Shown here in pieces: positions 52,518 to 61,362 of a stretch of 64,000 bases of DNA (position 1 is its first letter; every line of letters starts with the position of its first letter). The stretch is from JAWLHK01 sp041690355 [NCBI: bacterium]. GTDB lineage: Bacteria > J088 > JAWLBW01. Position numbers and translations under genes: made by a program. The notes under the pieces are model-generated. The model saw nothing but the letters and a program-made list of their open reading frames with translations. It ran no database searches and was not told the DNA's origin. The stretch is taken from positions 186,001 through 250,000 of the forward strand of contig JAWLHK010000005.1 of assembly GCA_041690355.1 (NCBI GenBank), in the 5' to 3' direction.

Positions 52518-53554
52518 CCGGCGGCCGGGCGAAACAGCGGCGCTTCATCGGGTGCGGCCGGTGTGACCGGTGTGACCGGTGTGGCCGCGGGTCCCGGCGG
52601 GGCGTCGAGCGATGCCATGAGCGCGGCCGTGACCAGCTTCACCCCTTCGGCGTTCACGTGGCTCGGGTCTCCGAAGTACTCGTCGGGCAGCGACCAGAGG
52701 TCGCGGGCCACGTGCACCCCCTCTTCGGCCGCGAGGTCGCGCAGATACCGGTTGAACTCGAAGCGGTACCGGGGCAGCGTCTTCGACCACGAGACCTCGC
52801 TGAACGGCATCGTGAACCAGTGCACGCGGATACCGTGCTCCCGCGCAAGCCGGATCGTGCGGCGCAGGTAGATGTCCATGAGGGGCGACGGCTCGAAGGC
52901 GAAACGGCCGGCCTCTTCGTTCGTGTTCCGGGGGCGCTTTCCGGTGCCGTAGAGCTTGTGCCCCTTCGCGCGCTCGAACGCCGCCAGCGCCGCGAGATTT
53001 TCGGCACGACGGCCGGCAAGCAGACCGGAAAAGAGTTCGGCCGACCAGGAAAAAGGGGGGATCAGGGTCGACAGCATCCTGGAGAACGGCTGCTCGTCGA
53101 GGGGCACGCCCAGCATCTCGCTCTCGCGGCGTAGCGCATCCACCTCGCGCGCCGAGAGGAACCCGAACTTCACGGTGCGGTGCCAGAACGAATCCATCTC
53201 CGACAGGTGAAAGGGTCCGAAGCTCAGTACCAGGTCACGGGGAGCCGGATGGCGGGCCAGCCAGCGATCGAGCAGAAACCAGGCCTCGACCGGCGTGGCG
53301 CCGCCAAGCGCAAGGTTGAGCGCTGTTGCCGTAACCTGCTCCGGGGCGAAACCGGCCACGCCGCGCGAGTCACCGATCAACAGGAGTTCGGCGGAGATCG
53401 CCGCATTCCCGACCGCATCCATGCGGTGCCGCCACTCGACATACTCATGGTTTGCGAAGTTGATCGGATACCGGTCGCCATATAGCCCGAGCACCGTGAG
53501 GAGCAGGAGGGCCGCGACGGCGAGAACGAGCAGGTATCGGGTGGATTCGCGCAT
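52508..53554 (-). CDS. Membrane-anchored SGNH/DltD-AlgX-like protein
   Basis: 348 residues. N-terminal hydrophobic anchor (YLLVLAVAALLLLTVLGL), then an SGNH hydrolase domain: LLIGDSRGVAGF with the catalytic Ser, and DPSHVNAEG with the Asp-x2-His pair. The C-terminus is Pro/Val/Thr-rich (TPVTPVTPAAP). Partner of the MBOAT gene one base upstream, so it probably completes acyl transfer to an extracellular polysaccharide or similar acceptor. Confidence 0.78.
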   Translation of the reverse strand: MRESTRYLLVLAVAALLLLTVLGLYGDRYPINFANHEYVEWRHRMDAVGNAAISAELLLIGDSRGVAGFAPEQVTATALNLALGGATPVEAWFLLDRWLARHPAPRDLVLSFGPFHLSEMDSFWHRTVKFGFLSAREVDALRRESEMLGVPLDEQPFSRMLSTLIPPFSWSAELFSGLLAGRRAENLAALAAFERAKGHKLYGTGKRPRNTNEEAGRFAFEPSPLMDIYLRRTIRLAREHGIRVHWFTMPFSEVSWSKTLPRYRFEFNRYLRDLAAEEGVHVARDLWSLPDEYFGDPSHVNAEGVKLVTAALMASLDAPPGPAATPVTPVTPAAPDEAPLFRPAAGQP

Positions 53555-53555
53555 C

Positions 53556-55082
53556 TCAGAACTGGAAGTAGAGAAATTCGCTCGTTCCGTTCACGGCAAT
53601 CAGCGCCGCCGCCACGAGCACCGAAAGGGCCAGCGCCCAGCCGACGCTCGGGCGCCATGCCGGAACGCGAGGAGCGGCTTCGCGGGGGGCGGCCTCGCCC
53701 GGCTCGCGCAGGCGCATCCATGTCTGCGTGTTAGGCAGCAGCTGCGTAATCAGGAACAGAAGCGGCAGCAGCGCGAAGACGCGCGCCTCGCGCACGAGCG
53801 TCAGGGTGCCGACGCGCACGCCCATCTCTCGCAAGGGTTGGACGAGATCGAGGGGGCCGGCCAGTGAGAGTGGCACGACCAGGCCGTTCCAGCCCGCCAT
53901 GGCCTTGAGCATGTGCACCGCGGCATCGAAGCTCTCTGCCCTGAAGAAGACCCATGCGATCACGACCGCGAAGAACGTAACGCCGCGGTAGGCGAGCCGC
54001 ACCGGCCGACCGCCTCGGGCCGGCACCACCGCCCGCCAGGCATGATTGATGACCAGGTAAAGGCCGTGCAGGCCGCCCCAGATCACGAAGGTCCACCCCG
54101 CGCCGTGCCAGAGCCCGCCGAGCAGCATGGTGGCCATCAGGTTGCCGTAGCGGCGGATGCGCCCGTTACGGTTTCCCCCGAGCGGGATGTAGAGGTAATC
54201 GCGCAGAAAGCGCGAAAGCGTGATGTGCCAGCGCCGCCAGAAGTCGATGATGTTGGCGGCCTGGTAGGGGGAATCGAAATTGAAGGGGAGGCGCACCCCG
54301 AACAGGAGCGCGAGCCCCAGGGCCATGTCGGAGTAGCCCGAAAAGTCGAAGTAGATCTGAAACGTATAGGCGAGCGCGCCCTGCCAGGAGTCGATCAGCG
54401 TGAGCTTCGCCCCCTTGGCCGCCGCGATAAAAACCGGGGTCGCGTAGCGCGCGACCTGGTCAGCGAGTACAGCCTTCTTGAAGAGGCCGACAAAGAAGGT
54501 GGTCGCGCCCATGGCGAAGGCGACCCGGCTGAAGCGGAAGGTCTCCGGCGCGCGGAACTGCGGAAGCACCTCGCTGTGATGAACGATGGGCCCTGCGATG
54601 AGCTGCGGGAAAAAGCTGACGAACAGCAGATAGGTCTGCCAGTCGTAGCGGATCCGCTCGCGGTGCGAATCGACGAGAAACGCGATCTGCTGGAACGTGA
54701 AGAACGAAATCGCAAGGGGGAGCGCCGTGTCGGCGATAATGAAATCGAGCCCCGAGAGCTCGCCCGCGGTCGCGATCAGAAAGCCGGCATACTTGTAGTA
54801 ACCCAGGACGCCGAGGTTCGCGACGACACCCGCAGCCAGCAGCAGATCGCGCCGACGCCCGTCTTCGGAACCGGCCAGAATACGGCCGAGAAACCAGTTG
54901 GCGCCGATCGACGCGAGCAGCAGCAGCACCGAAGGCGGATTCCACCACCCATAGAAAAAGAGCGACGCAGCTCCGAGCCAGGCGACCGCGCCTCCGTGGC
55001 GGCCTCGCGCGCCCAGCACGAAAAAGCCCAGCAGGGCGACCGGCAGAAACGCAAAGATGAAGACGTAGGAATTAAACAGCAT
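53556..55082 (-). CDS. MBOAT-family O-acyltransferase (AlgI/DltB-like)
   Basis: 508 residues from ATG 55082 (MLFNSYVFIFAFLP, the usual AlgI start); longer starts overlap the promoter. Ten or so membrane segments; family blocks FFYGWWNPPSVLLLLASIGANW, YKYAGF, SFFTFQQIAFLVDS, PQLIAGPIVHHSEVLPQF, YFDFSGYSDMALG, FWRRWHITLSRFLRDYLYIPLGGN and the catalytic His in LLGGLWHGAGWTF. It moves an acyl group across the membrane to a periplasmic acceptor with the SGNH partner. Confidence 0.92.
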   Translation of the reverse strand: MLFNSYVFIFAFLPVALLGFFVLGARGRHGGAVAWLGAASLFFYGWWNPPSVLLLLASIGANWFLGRILAGSEDGRRRDLLLAAGVVANLGVLGYYKYAGFLIATAGELSGLDFIIADTALPLAISFFTFQQIAFLVDSHRERIRYDWQTYLLFVSFFPQLIAGPIVHHSEVLPQFRAPETFRFSRVAFAMGATTFFVGLFKKAVLADQVARYATPVFIAAAKGAKLTLIDSWQGALAYTFQIYFDFSGYSDMALGLALLFGVRLPFNFDSPYQAANIIDFWRRWHITLSRFLRDYLYIPLGGNRNGRIRRYGNLMATMLLGGLWHGAGWTFVIWGGLHGLYLVINHAWRAVVPARGGRPVRLAYRGVTFFAVVIAWVFFRAESFDAAVHMLKAMAGWNGLVVPLSLAGPLDLVQPLREMGVRVGTLTLVREARVFALLPLLFLITQLLPNTQTWMRLREPGEAAPREAAPRVPAWRPSVGWALALSVLVAAALIAVNGTSEFLYFQF

Positions 55083-55119
55083 CGCGGCAGCCGGCGCGAA
55101 ACCGGTCCGGCGAGCGTTC

Positions 55120-55148
55120 ATTCTAGTCCGAAGAGGCCGGCGCGGCAA
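55120..55148 (-). promoter_or_regulatory. Promoter of the MBOAT/SGNH operon
   Basis: TTGCCG, 17 nt, TAGAAT on the minus strand. The position favours the start at 55082 over upstream ATGs. Confidence 0.55.
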
Positions 55149-55208
55149 ACCGGCCGGATGCCGCGCCGGCCGCGTGCCGGAGCGCTCTGCCCGCGGGCGT
55201 GGGCCCGT

Positions 55209-55925
55209 TCAGGGAATCTCAGCCGGCACCGGCGGCGGCGGCGCCACGGCAATCTGCGTCGAGAAACAGCCCATGCCCGAAAGCGTCGCCGCGATCTCTT
55301 CCACGCCGGTTACGATCCGGTGCGTACCCGCCCGCATGCCCTGAAGAACCAGGTATCCTTCGGGGTTTGTCTGGAGGCGCTGGATGCGGCCGTCGTCCGA
55401 ATGAAGATCCACCATCGCACTGCGCGCGGCGGCAGAATCGGCCGTGTAGGCGGCGATGCGCAGCACCGTCCCCTGCCCCAAAAGGGCCTCCTGGCGCAGC
55501 GAGGTCACCTTCTCTGCAGCCGTCGCCGCGAGAACGGTTCCCGCGCACCGGCTGGTCTGCAGGGTCCCGTCCGATGCCCGGCGGGCGTAGACCAGCCACG
55601 TCTCGCCGACCTGAAAGTCGACGCCGCAGTCGCCGTCCTTCACGTCGCCCGCCGCACGCGTCCGCACCGCGAGCGTCCCCGACGCAGCGCCGGCGAGCCG
55701 TTCCAGCACTTGCAGCGCGGCCTCGCGACGGCCGTCCTTCGCGTCGGCCATGGACTGGACGCGGGCGACGAAGATCGCGGCGGCGTTGCCGTCGAGCAGG
55801 CAAGCCTCTTCAACCGCGGTGCAGCGGCAGGCGTCTGCCCCTGCCGGCGCCGCCGCGCCGGGTGCGATCCACCCGAGCAGGGCATAACCGGCCAGCAACG
55901 CGGCGAATATCCGGAAGCGCATCAT
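55209..55925 (-). CDS. Secreted netrin/TIMP-like domain protein
   Basis: 238 residues from ATG 55925 (tandem ATGs), which is 6 nt after a TATACT -10: leaderless geometry. Signal peptide ending near APAGA, then an NTR-like domain beginning with CRC (DACRCTAVEEACLL), typical of TIMP/netrin folds where the first Cys follows the signal peptide, and WLVYARRASDGTL with a later Cys (TSRCAGT). The C-terminal part looks like a carboxypeptidase-regulatory beta-sandwich. Function unknown; secreted. Confidence 0.65.
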   Translation of the reverse strand: MMRFRIFAALLAGYALLGWIAPGAAAPAGADACRCTAVEEACLLDGNAAAIFVARVQSMADAKDGRREAALQVLERLAGAASGTLAVRTRAAGDVKDGDCGVDFQVGETWLVYARRASDGTLQTSRCAGTVLAATAAEKVTSLRQEALLGQGTVLRIAAYTADSAAARSAMVDLHSDDGRIQRLQTNPEGYLVLQGMRAGTHRIVTGVEEIAATLSGMGCFSTQIAVAPPPPVPAEIP

Positions 55926-55931
55926 AGGGGA

Positions 55932-55937
55932 AGTATA
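55932..55937 (-). promoter_or_regulatory. -10 element of the netrin-like gene, leaderless geometry
   Basis: TATACT on the minus strand, 6 nt before the first ATG at 55925; no Shine-Dalgarno. Confidence 0.45.
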
Positions 55938-55977
55938 CCTGCCCCCCGGCACCGCCGCCATTGCGCGGAGCCTCCGC

Positions 55978-58110
55978 TCAGGGGGTGTCGTCCAGGCTGA
56001 GGAGAAAAGCCTCGAGGTCGTCGAGTTCGCGGGCGCGCAGGTGCGACGTCACGCCGTGCCGATCGTCTGCGTTGCGCACGGTCAGCACTTCGCGCAGCGT
56101 CGCCGCGCTGCCGTCGTGAAGGTAGGGGGCCGACGCGAACAGGCCGCGCAGCGTCGGCGTATCGAGGCCGGTCAACGCCTCTCCCAGCCGCGCCCCCGAA
56201 GACGCCCGCAAGGTTCCCACATCATGCAGCACGGGTTCCGCGAGGTTGCTGTCGGTATACCGCGGAGGGATGTGGCAATCTCCGCATCCGGCGGCCGGAT
56301 CCAGAAAGATCGCCCTTCCCCGCTCGGCCGACGGCGTGAGCGCGCCGGCGGCGTCGCGGAAAGGACTGCGGCCGAAACTCGTCAACGAGGCCAGATAGGC
56401 CGCGAGGGCGTCCAGGTCAGCCGAAAGGCCTGCCTTGGGCGCGCCCAGCGGCTCGCTGACGCCGGAACCGTAGAAAACCTCGTCGGCCAGCACTCCCGTT
56501 CCGCCGAAGGGGCCGCGGATATCGTGCTCGAAATCCTGCACCTCGTCGAAATTGGCCGTCCAGTGCAGCGGTCCATGTCCGGTTCCCGCGCGGCCCCGAA
56601 GGGGAATCGTGTTGCGGAGCCCCTCCCCCCGATCGGTGAAATCCCAGACGAGCCCGTCATCGCCCCCTTCGGCATGGCAGCTGGCGCAGGCCACGTAACC
56701 GCTGCGCGAGAGGCGCACGTCGTCGCTGCGGTGAAAGAGAACCTTTCCGGCGAGCACCCCGGGCTCGAGCTTTTCGCGCACTGAGGTGGCGATGACGTGT
56801 CGGGGCTCGACCGGCACGGGGCCCGCGGCCAGATCGAACAGCGTCACCGTGCGCGACATCGCCCCATGCACCGCGAGCCAGCCTCCGTCGGGGCTCACGC
56901 CCAGATCACGCGGGGCGATCCCGACGCCGAAAATCGATCCGGCCGGCGTGCGATCCAGGGCATCGAGCACCTCGACCGTCCCTGCCCCCTGCACGGCTAC
57001 GTAGGCGTAATCGCCGGCCGGCGTGAAGGCGACCGCGACGGCCTGATCGCGATCGTCGAAGAGCTTGCGGCGTTCCGGATTCTCGGCGGCGTCGTCGGCG
57101 CCGAGAAAGGAAATCATGGCCCGCACGGTCGTCTCGAAGGTCAACGGCTGCCCGTCGCGGAAAAGGCCGCGCCGAAGGTTCGCCTGTACGGCCGGAATCC
57201 AGAGGGAATCGCCGGCGGGCGTAAGGGCCACGGCTCCGATCTGAGACGGTACGCCCCGCGTCTCGGTGTCGGAGTCGGCGCCGCCGCGCACCGGCAGCGT
57301 GACGGGCGCCGCCAGGCCCCCGGCGATGCGCAGCAGGCGCCCTTCTCCGTCGAGACTGCGAAAGCGCGACGCCCACACGGTGCCGTCGGGATGCGCCGCG
57401 AGCGCGCGGGGCGCCTCGGCCGAGGCCAGCTCGGTGAGAAGCCCGGTCTCGGGATTCAGTTCCAGAATGCGGTTGCGCTGTTCGAGCGCAAGGTAGAAGC
57501 GCTTGCGTCCGGGTACGGCGACCACTGAAACCGGACGCGAACCGTACTCGAGTTCGGCAATGCGGTAGATGGAACGGGTCTCGACGTGTATGACCGCCAC
57601 CTGATCCGCATCGGGTCCGGCAACCGCCAGCCAGGGCTCGGCGAGCGCCAGCGCACCGGGCGTGAAATCGAGCTTCACCTCACCGAGCACGAGCCCGGCC
57701 GGGCCGTCGACGAGGCTCACCGACTCCTGGTCGGTATTCACGACCCAGAGCGACCTGGCGTCGCCGCTCCATGCCAACGTCCCGCTGCGCGTGGGGGCCG
57801 GATCGAGCGGGCGGTTCACGATCGTGACGAGAACCGGGATGCGCAGCGCGCCGCGCCAGGCCACGGCCGCATAGTGCCCCGGCACATCCCACGTCAGGCT
57901 GTAGGTGCCCGACCGGATCGTGACCGTCCGGCCGTCGCCGAAGTCGAACGTATAGGGCGAGGCCGGTTCTGCCGTGCGCACGCGTACCGCTTCGCCGACG
58001 TAGCCGAAAAGCGCGCGCGGCACCTCGAGCAGGCCGTCACCGGTTTCGGCGCCCCGGCATCCCGCGAGGGCGAACACCAGGAGCAGGGTGAGTGCTGAAA
58101 GCCGCCGCAT
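55978..58110 (-). CDS. Beta-propeller / diheme (MauG-like) cytochrome lipoprotein
   Basis: 710 residues from ATG 58110, lipobox FALAGC. The N-terminal part has a PKD-like domain (TFDFGDGRTVTIRSGTY) and a YVTN-like propeller (LWVVNTDQESVSLVDG, YVAVQGAGTVEVLDAL). The C-terminal third is a di-heme peroxidase/MauG-like module with CASCH (about 485) and CGDCH (about 620) and DLDALAAYLASL plus PTLRGLFASAPYLHDGS. It probably acts as a periplasmic redox enzyme. It starts 4 nt after the LVIVD-repeat gene. Confidence 0.8.
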   Translation of the reverse strand: MRRLSALTLLLVFALAGCRGAETGDGLLEVPRALFGYVGEAVRVRTAEPASPYTFDFGDGRTVTIRSGTYSLTWDVPGHYAAVAWRGALRIPVLVTIVNRPLDPAPTRSGTLAWSGDARSLWVVNTDQESVSLVDGPAGLVLGEVKLDFTPGALALAEPWLAVAGPDADQVAVIHVETRSIYRIAELEYGSRPVSVVAVPGRKRFYLALEQRNRILELNPETGLLTELASAEAPRALAAHPDGTVWASRFRSLDGEGRLLRIAGGLAAPVTLPVRGGADSDTETRGVPSQIGAVALTPAGDSLWIPAVQANLRRGLFRDGQPLTFETTVRAMISFLGADDAAENPERRKLFDDRDQAVAVAFTPAGDYAYVAVQGAGTVEVLDALDRTPAGSIFGVGIAPRDLGVSPDGGWLAVHGAMSRTVTLFDLAAGPVPVEPRHVIATSVREKLEPGVLAGKVLFHRSDDVRLSRSGYVACASCHAEGGDDGLVWDFTDRGEGLRNTIPLRGRAGTGHGPLHWTANFDEVQDFEHDIRGPFGGTGVLADEVFYGSGVSEPLGAPKAGLSADLDALAAYLASLTSFGRSPFRDAAGALTPSAERGRAIFLDPAAGCGDCHIPPRYTDSNLAEPVLHDVGTLRASSGARLGEALTGLDTPTLRGLFASAPYLHDGSAATLREVLTVRNADDRHGVTSHLRARELDDLEAFLLSLDDTP

Positions 58111-58114
58111 ACGT

Positions 58115-59605
58115 TCAGCGCGTGGTGAACGACGCCTCAAAGCCGGCCTCGGTGCGGTTTCCGTTGTAGTCCCTCACCCCTCCGGGGGGAATGACGAGGC
58201 GGTAGCGGGTCGCCGCCCGGAGCGGCGCGCGGGGCGAGAGGTTGACGATGTTCTCCTGCACGTTGTAGTCGGCTGCCACCGCTTTTCCCTCGGGCGCGAT
58301 CAGGGTGACCGAGCCGGTGAACACGCTTTTCACGTCGACCATCTCGCTGAACACGACGCCGAAGCGGCTGGAGAGCGGCAGCCCCGTCGCGCCATGCCGC
58401 GGATAGACCATGGTCACCGCCGGACCGCGCGTATCGGGTTCGCTGAAGAGAGGAATCATGGCGGAGCCCTCTCCCGGATTCGCGCCGTCGTCGACCGAGG
58501 CGATGGCCATGTTACCGAGGGGAATCAGGGTGTCGAGATCCCCCTTTAACGTCACGCGGGTGACCTCGACCGGATTCGCCTCGTCGGCAAAGTCGACGAT
58601 AACACCCCAGTGGGAGTCGCCGACATAGGCGAGCGAATCCTTCATGAAGCTGTAGCCGCCGTTGCCCCCCTCGGTTCGTAGCTCGCTGCGGAAGACCGGC
58701 CGTTGCACGTCGGAAATGTCCCAGACGAGCGGACCGCCGCCCCCCTGCTTGCGCGCGTAGACGATGCGATCGCCGGCGATGTTGGCCAGATAGCTCTCGG
58801 TCGGGTCGCCCGCACCGTCGGTCACCGTGAACAGGCCGCCGGGGATGGGGACGGGGCGCAGCGGATCGGAAACGTCGAGCAGCGCCGTGCGCGTCCCCTC
58901 GGTGGCCATGGTCACGAGCAGGTTGCCGATGACCCAGATGCCCCCCGCGCGCAGGGGGAGCTCGAACTTGTACTGCGCCGCGAGCACCGGCACGTCGGGG
59001 TCGGCGGCGTCGATGATATAGATGCCGTTGTCGGTTCCCGCCGCATAGACAAAGCGCCCCTGCCAGAAGACGGCGAACACCACCCGCGCGTAGGCGTCGG
59101 GATAGAACACGCCGGGCAGCTCGAGTTCACTGTGCGGAGCGGGATGGCGCGGATCGGTCACGTCCCAGAACTGCACGCCGCGCAGGTGGTTCACGACGGC
59201 GAACGTCTTCTCTCCGACCCGCGCGAACGCGATGGAGTGCGACTCGCGCATCATCGGATCGAATCCGGCTCCGATGCGCCGGGGTGCGCAGCCGTCCGAA
59301 ACGTCCCAGAAGGTCAGGCCGCCGCCCCCCCACTCGGGGGCCGCGGGGAGCACCAGATAGCCGTCGAACATGACGGCCAGGTTATGGTGGTCTGGATCGT
59401 CGTCGTTACCCTCCAGATACGCGCAGTGGCGGTACAGTTCCGCTTCGGAAAAGGAGTTGCGCGGACCACCCGGACCCGCGTTGGCCGGATGCACGTCGGG
59501 CGCGGGGATCGGAACCAGCCCGGCATCCGTAGGCTCGGGTTCGGTGCAGGCGGCAAGCAGCGCGAGGGCAAGTGCAAGCGGAATGGATGAGCGGTGAAAC
59601 GGCAT
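58115..59605 (-). CDS. LVIVD-repeat lipoprotein with C-terminal Ig-like domain
   Basis: 496 residues; GGAGG before the ATG; lipobox LLAAC. Repeated WDVSDGCAPRRIG, FWDVTDPRHPAP, IIDAADPDVPVL and LLDVSDPLRPVP units are LVIVD propeller repeats (D-x-S/A-D-P motif). The end (YPRHGATGLPLSSRFGVVFSEMVD then TRYRLVIPPGGVRDYNGN) is an SbsA-type Ig-like domain. Same transcript as the diheme gene. Confidence 0.8.
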   Translation of the reverse strand: MPFHRSSIPLALALALLAACTEPEPTDAGLVPIPAPDVHPANAGPGGPRNSFSEAELYRHCAYLEGNDDDPDHHNLAVMFDGYLVLPAAPEWGGGGLTFWDVSDGCAPRRIGAGFDPMMRESHSIAFARVGEKTFAVVNHLRGVQFWDVTDPRHPAPHSELELPGVFYPDAYARVVFAVFWQGRFVYAAGTDNGIYIIDAADPDVPVLAAQYKFELPLRAGGIWVIGNLLVTMATEGTRTALLDVSDPLRPVPIPGGLFTVTDGAGDPTESYLANIAGDRIVYARKQGGGGPLVWDISDVQRPVFRSELRTEGGNGGYSFMKDSLAYVGDSHWGVIVDFADEANPVEVTRVTLKGDLDTLIPLGNMAIASVDDGANPGEGSAMIPLFSEPDTRGPAVTMVYPRHGATGLPLSSRFGVVFSEMVDVKSVFTGSVTLIAPEGKAVAADYNVQENIVNLSPRAPLRAATRYRLVIPPGGVRDYNGNRTEAGFEASFTTR

Positions 59606-59664
59606 GCAACCTCCGCCGTCATTCTATCGGCGCCCTGCCCGCCGGGCAACGCGCAGCGCCCGCG

Positions 59665-60546
59665 TCAGCGCGCCGCGAGGACGACGCTGCCGGCCATGTG
59701 CCGGTTGCCCGAAGCGTCCTGCAGGCTGACGGCGCGCACGCCGTCGTCGCCCGGCTCGCCCACAAGCACGTGCTCGCGCGCCGGGAGCACGACCGGCCGG
59801 ATGAAGCGGACGTCGAACGTGCGGATCTCCTGGCCCGGAAATGCGGCGGCCACGGTCTCCCAGGTGCGTGCGAACGATCCGAAACCATGCAGGATCTGCC
59901 GCTTGAAGCCGGCCGCCTTCGCGTAGGGCCCGACCCAGTGAATCGGGTTCATGTCGCCCGTCAGCACCCCGAAGCGCAACCCGTCGCGCAGATCGGCGCT
60001 CCAGGTGCCGACCTCGCGCAGCGGCGCGGCATCCTCGTTCCGTCTGGTCCCGTCGCCGCCGCGCTTGCGTACGAGGACGGCGAAGACGTCGCTGAGGAGA
60101 AGCTCAGGGCGCTCGGGCGTGCCCGTGATCAGGCGCTGGTGGATGCGCACCTTGTTGCCGTCATCCTCGACCGACTCCAGCCGCGCCTGCAGCCGCAGCG
60201 TCTCGCCGCGGGGCACGGGGCCGTGAACTTCGACGCGGCAGCCCTGGTTCAGCACGCCGCTCAGACGGTAGGGCAGATTCGACAGCGTGCGGCTGAGCAG
60301 GGGAAAACCCCATTGGGGAAAGAAGTGCGGCGGGAGCACCCCCCGGTAGCGCGCCGGATCGCCGCCCGACCACGCGAGGTAGGCCTCGACCAGCTCGTCG
60401 GGACGCCGGCCGATGTCGGCCTGCAGGAGCGGTCCGGGGGCTTCGGGGCGCGCGTTCCTGTCGGGACCTTTGAGGGACGCGACGGCGACCCGGCCCAACG
60501 TGGCCAGCATGGGACCCTGGTGGCGGAGCAGCAACGGAGAGAGCAT
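59665..60546 (-). CDS. MaoC-like hot-dog dehydratase
   Basis: 293 residues, AGAGGA site. Double hot-dog: an N-terminal substrate-binding half and a C-terminal half with the hydratase-2 motif GDMNPIHWVGPYAKAAGF and ILHGFGS. Likely an enoyl-CoA or enoyl-ACP hydratase. It lies 12 nt after the TetR gene on the same strand and next to the FabG4/thiolase genes, a known lipid-module set. Confidence 0.87.
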   Translation of the reverse strand: MLSPLLLRHQGPMLATLGRVAVASLKGPDRNARPEAPGPLLQADIGRRPDELVEAYLAWSGGDPARYRGVLPPHFFPQWGFPLLSRTLSNLPYRLSGVLNQGCRVEVHGPVPRGETLRLQARLESVEDDGNKVRIHQRLITGTPERPELLLSDVFAVLVRKRGGDGTRRNEDAAPLREVGTWSADLRDGLRFGVLTGDMNPIHWVGPYAKAAGFKRQILHGFGSFARTWETVAAAFPGQEIRTFDVRFIRPVVLPAREHVLVGEPGDDGVRAVSLQDASGNRHMAGSVVLAAR

Positions 60547-60558
60547 GGCGGTTCCTCT

Positions 60559-61197
60559 TCAGCGGACGGTAGGATGCGTGAACAGGCTGGCGCGCGCGAT
60601 GCGGACGAGTTCGCGCGCCATCCGATCGGCGACGCCGTCGCGCTTCTCGCCGCCGCCGAACAGCCCGGGGGTCATGTCGGAGAGCGCGACGGACGAAAGG
60701 GTCATGAGCACGACCTGCCAGACATACGCCAGCGGATCGACGTCGCGGTAGATTTCCTTGCGCTTCTGCCCTTCGCGGATCGTTCCGGCAACGAGATCGA
60801 GCCAGGGGGCGAGCTGTTCGGAGACACGCGCGGCGAGTTCCTCGGGGTGATCGAGGCTTTCGCGCACGAGCAGCCGGGCGCGGTTGGGGTCGGCCAGAAA
60901 GAACCCCGTGCATTCTGCAATGACGCGCTCGAACCGGTTCTCGCCCGAGGCGGCGGCGAGCACGATCTGCGGCAGGACGTCTTTCCAACGCGCGACGAGG
61001 CCGTCGAGCACGGCGCCGTGGATCTTCTCCTTGGTCTCGAAGTGGTAGACCAGCGATCCCTTCTGCATGCCCACCGCCTCGGCGATCATGCGCAGCGAGG
61101 TTCCCTCGTAGCCGTGGCGCGCGAACAGACGCGTCGCTTCGCGCAGAATGCGGTCGCGCGCGCCCAGGTCAACCTGGGGATCGGCCGCGCGCATCAT
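60559..61197 (-). CDS. TetR-family regulator
   Basis: 212 residues; tandem ATGs with an upstream GGAGG. N-terminal HTH: RDRILREATRLFARHGYEGTSLRMIAEAVGMQKGSLVYHFETKEKI (standard TetR pattern, shown in parts). It probably represses the divergent FabG4-thiolase genes and the MaoC gene through the palindrome at 61324. Confidence 0.92.
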   Translation of the reverse strand: MMRAADPQVDLGARDRILREATRLFARHGYEGTSLRMIAEAVGMQKGSLVYHFETKEKIHGAVLDGLVARWKDVLPQIVLAAASGENRFERVIAECTGFFLADPNRARLLVRESLDHPEELAARVSEQLAPWLDLVAGTIREGQKRKEIYRDVDPLAYVWQVVLMTLSSVALSDMTPGLFGGGEKRDGVADRMARELVRIARASLFTHPTVR

Positions 61198-61323
61198 TGC
61201 GGCACGCCTCCCCGGAGTCCGGGCGCCATGTTCCCGAAGCAGACCTCGAGGAGGCTTTCGCGGACTTCGGCGGATATCTGATTGACGAGTTGCGTCATTC
61301 CGGTCGTTAGGTTAACATTTACC

Positions 61324-61336
61324 TGACGATCGGTCA
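61324..61336. promoter_or_regulatory. Candidate TetR operator
   Basis: TGACGATCGGTCA, an imperfect palindrome with TGAC/GTCA arms, between the TetR and FabG4 genes and 27 nt before the FabG4 ATG. Inferred from position and symmetry. Confidence 0.5.
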
Positions 61337-61362
61337 AATCCCGAAAGATTGGAGATTCGCAA

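Noticed and set aside
53913-56000. A 695-residue open frame antisense to the MBOAT gene
   Set aside because: Shadow frame; the MBOAT motifs on the other strand are unambiguous.
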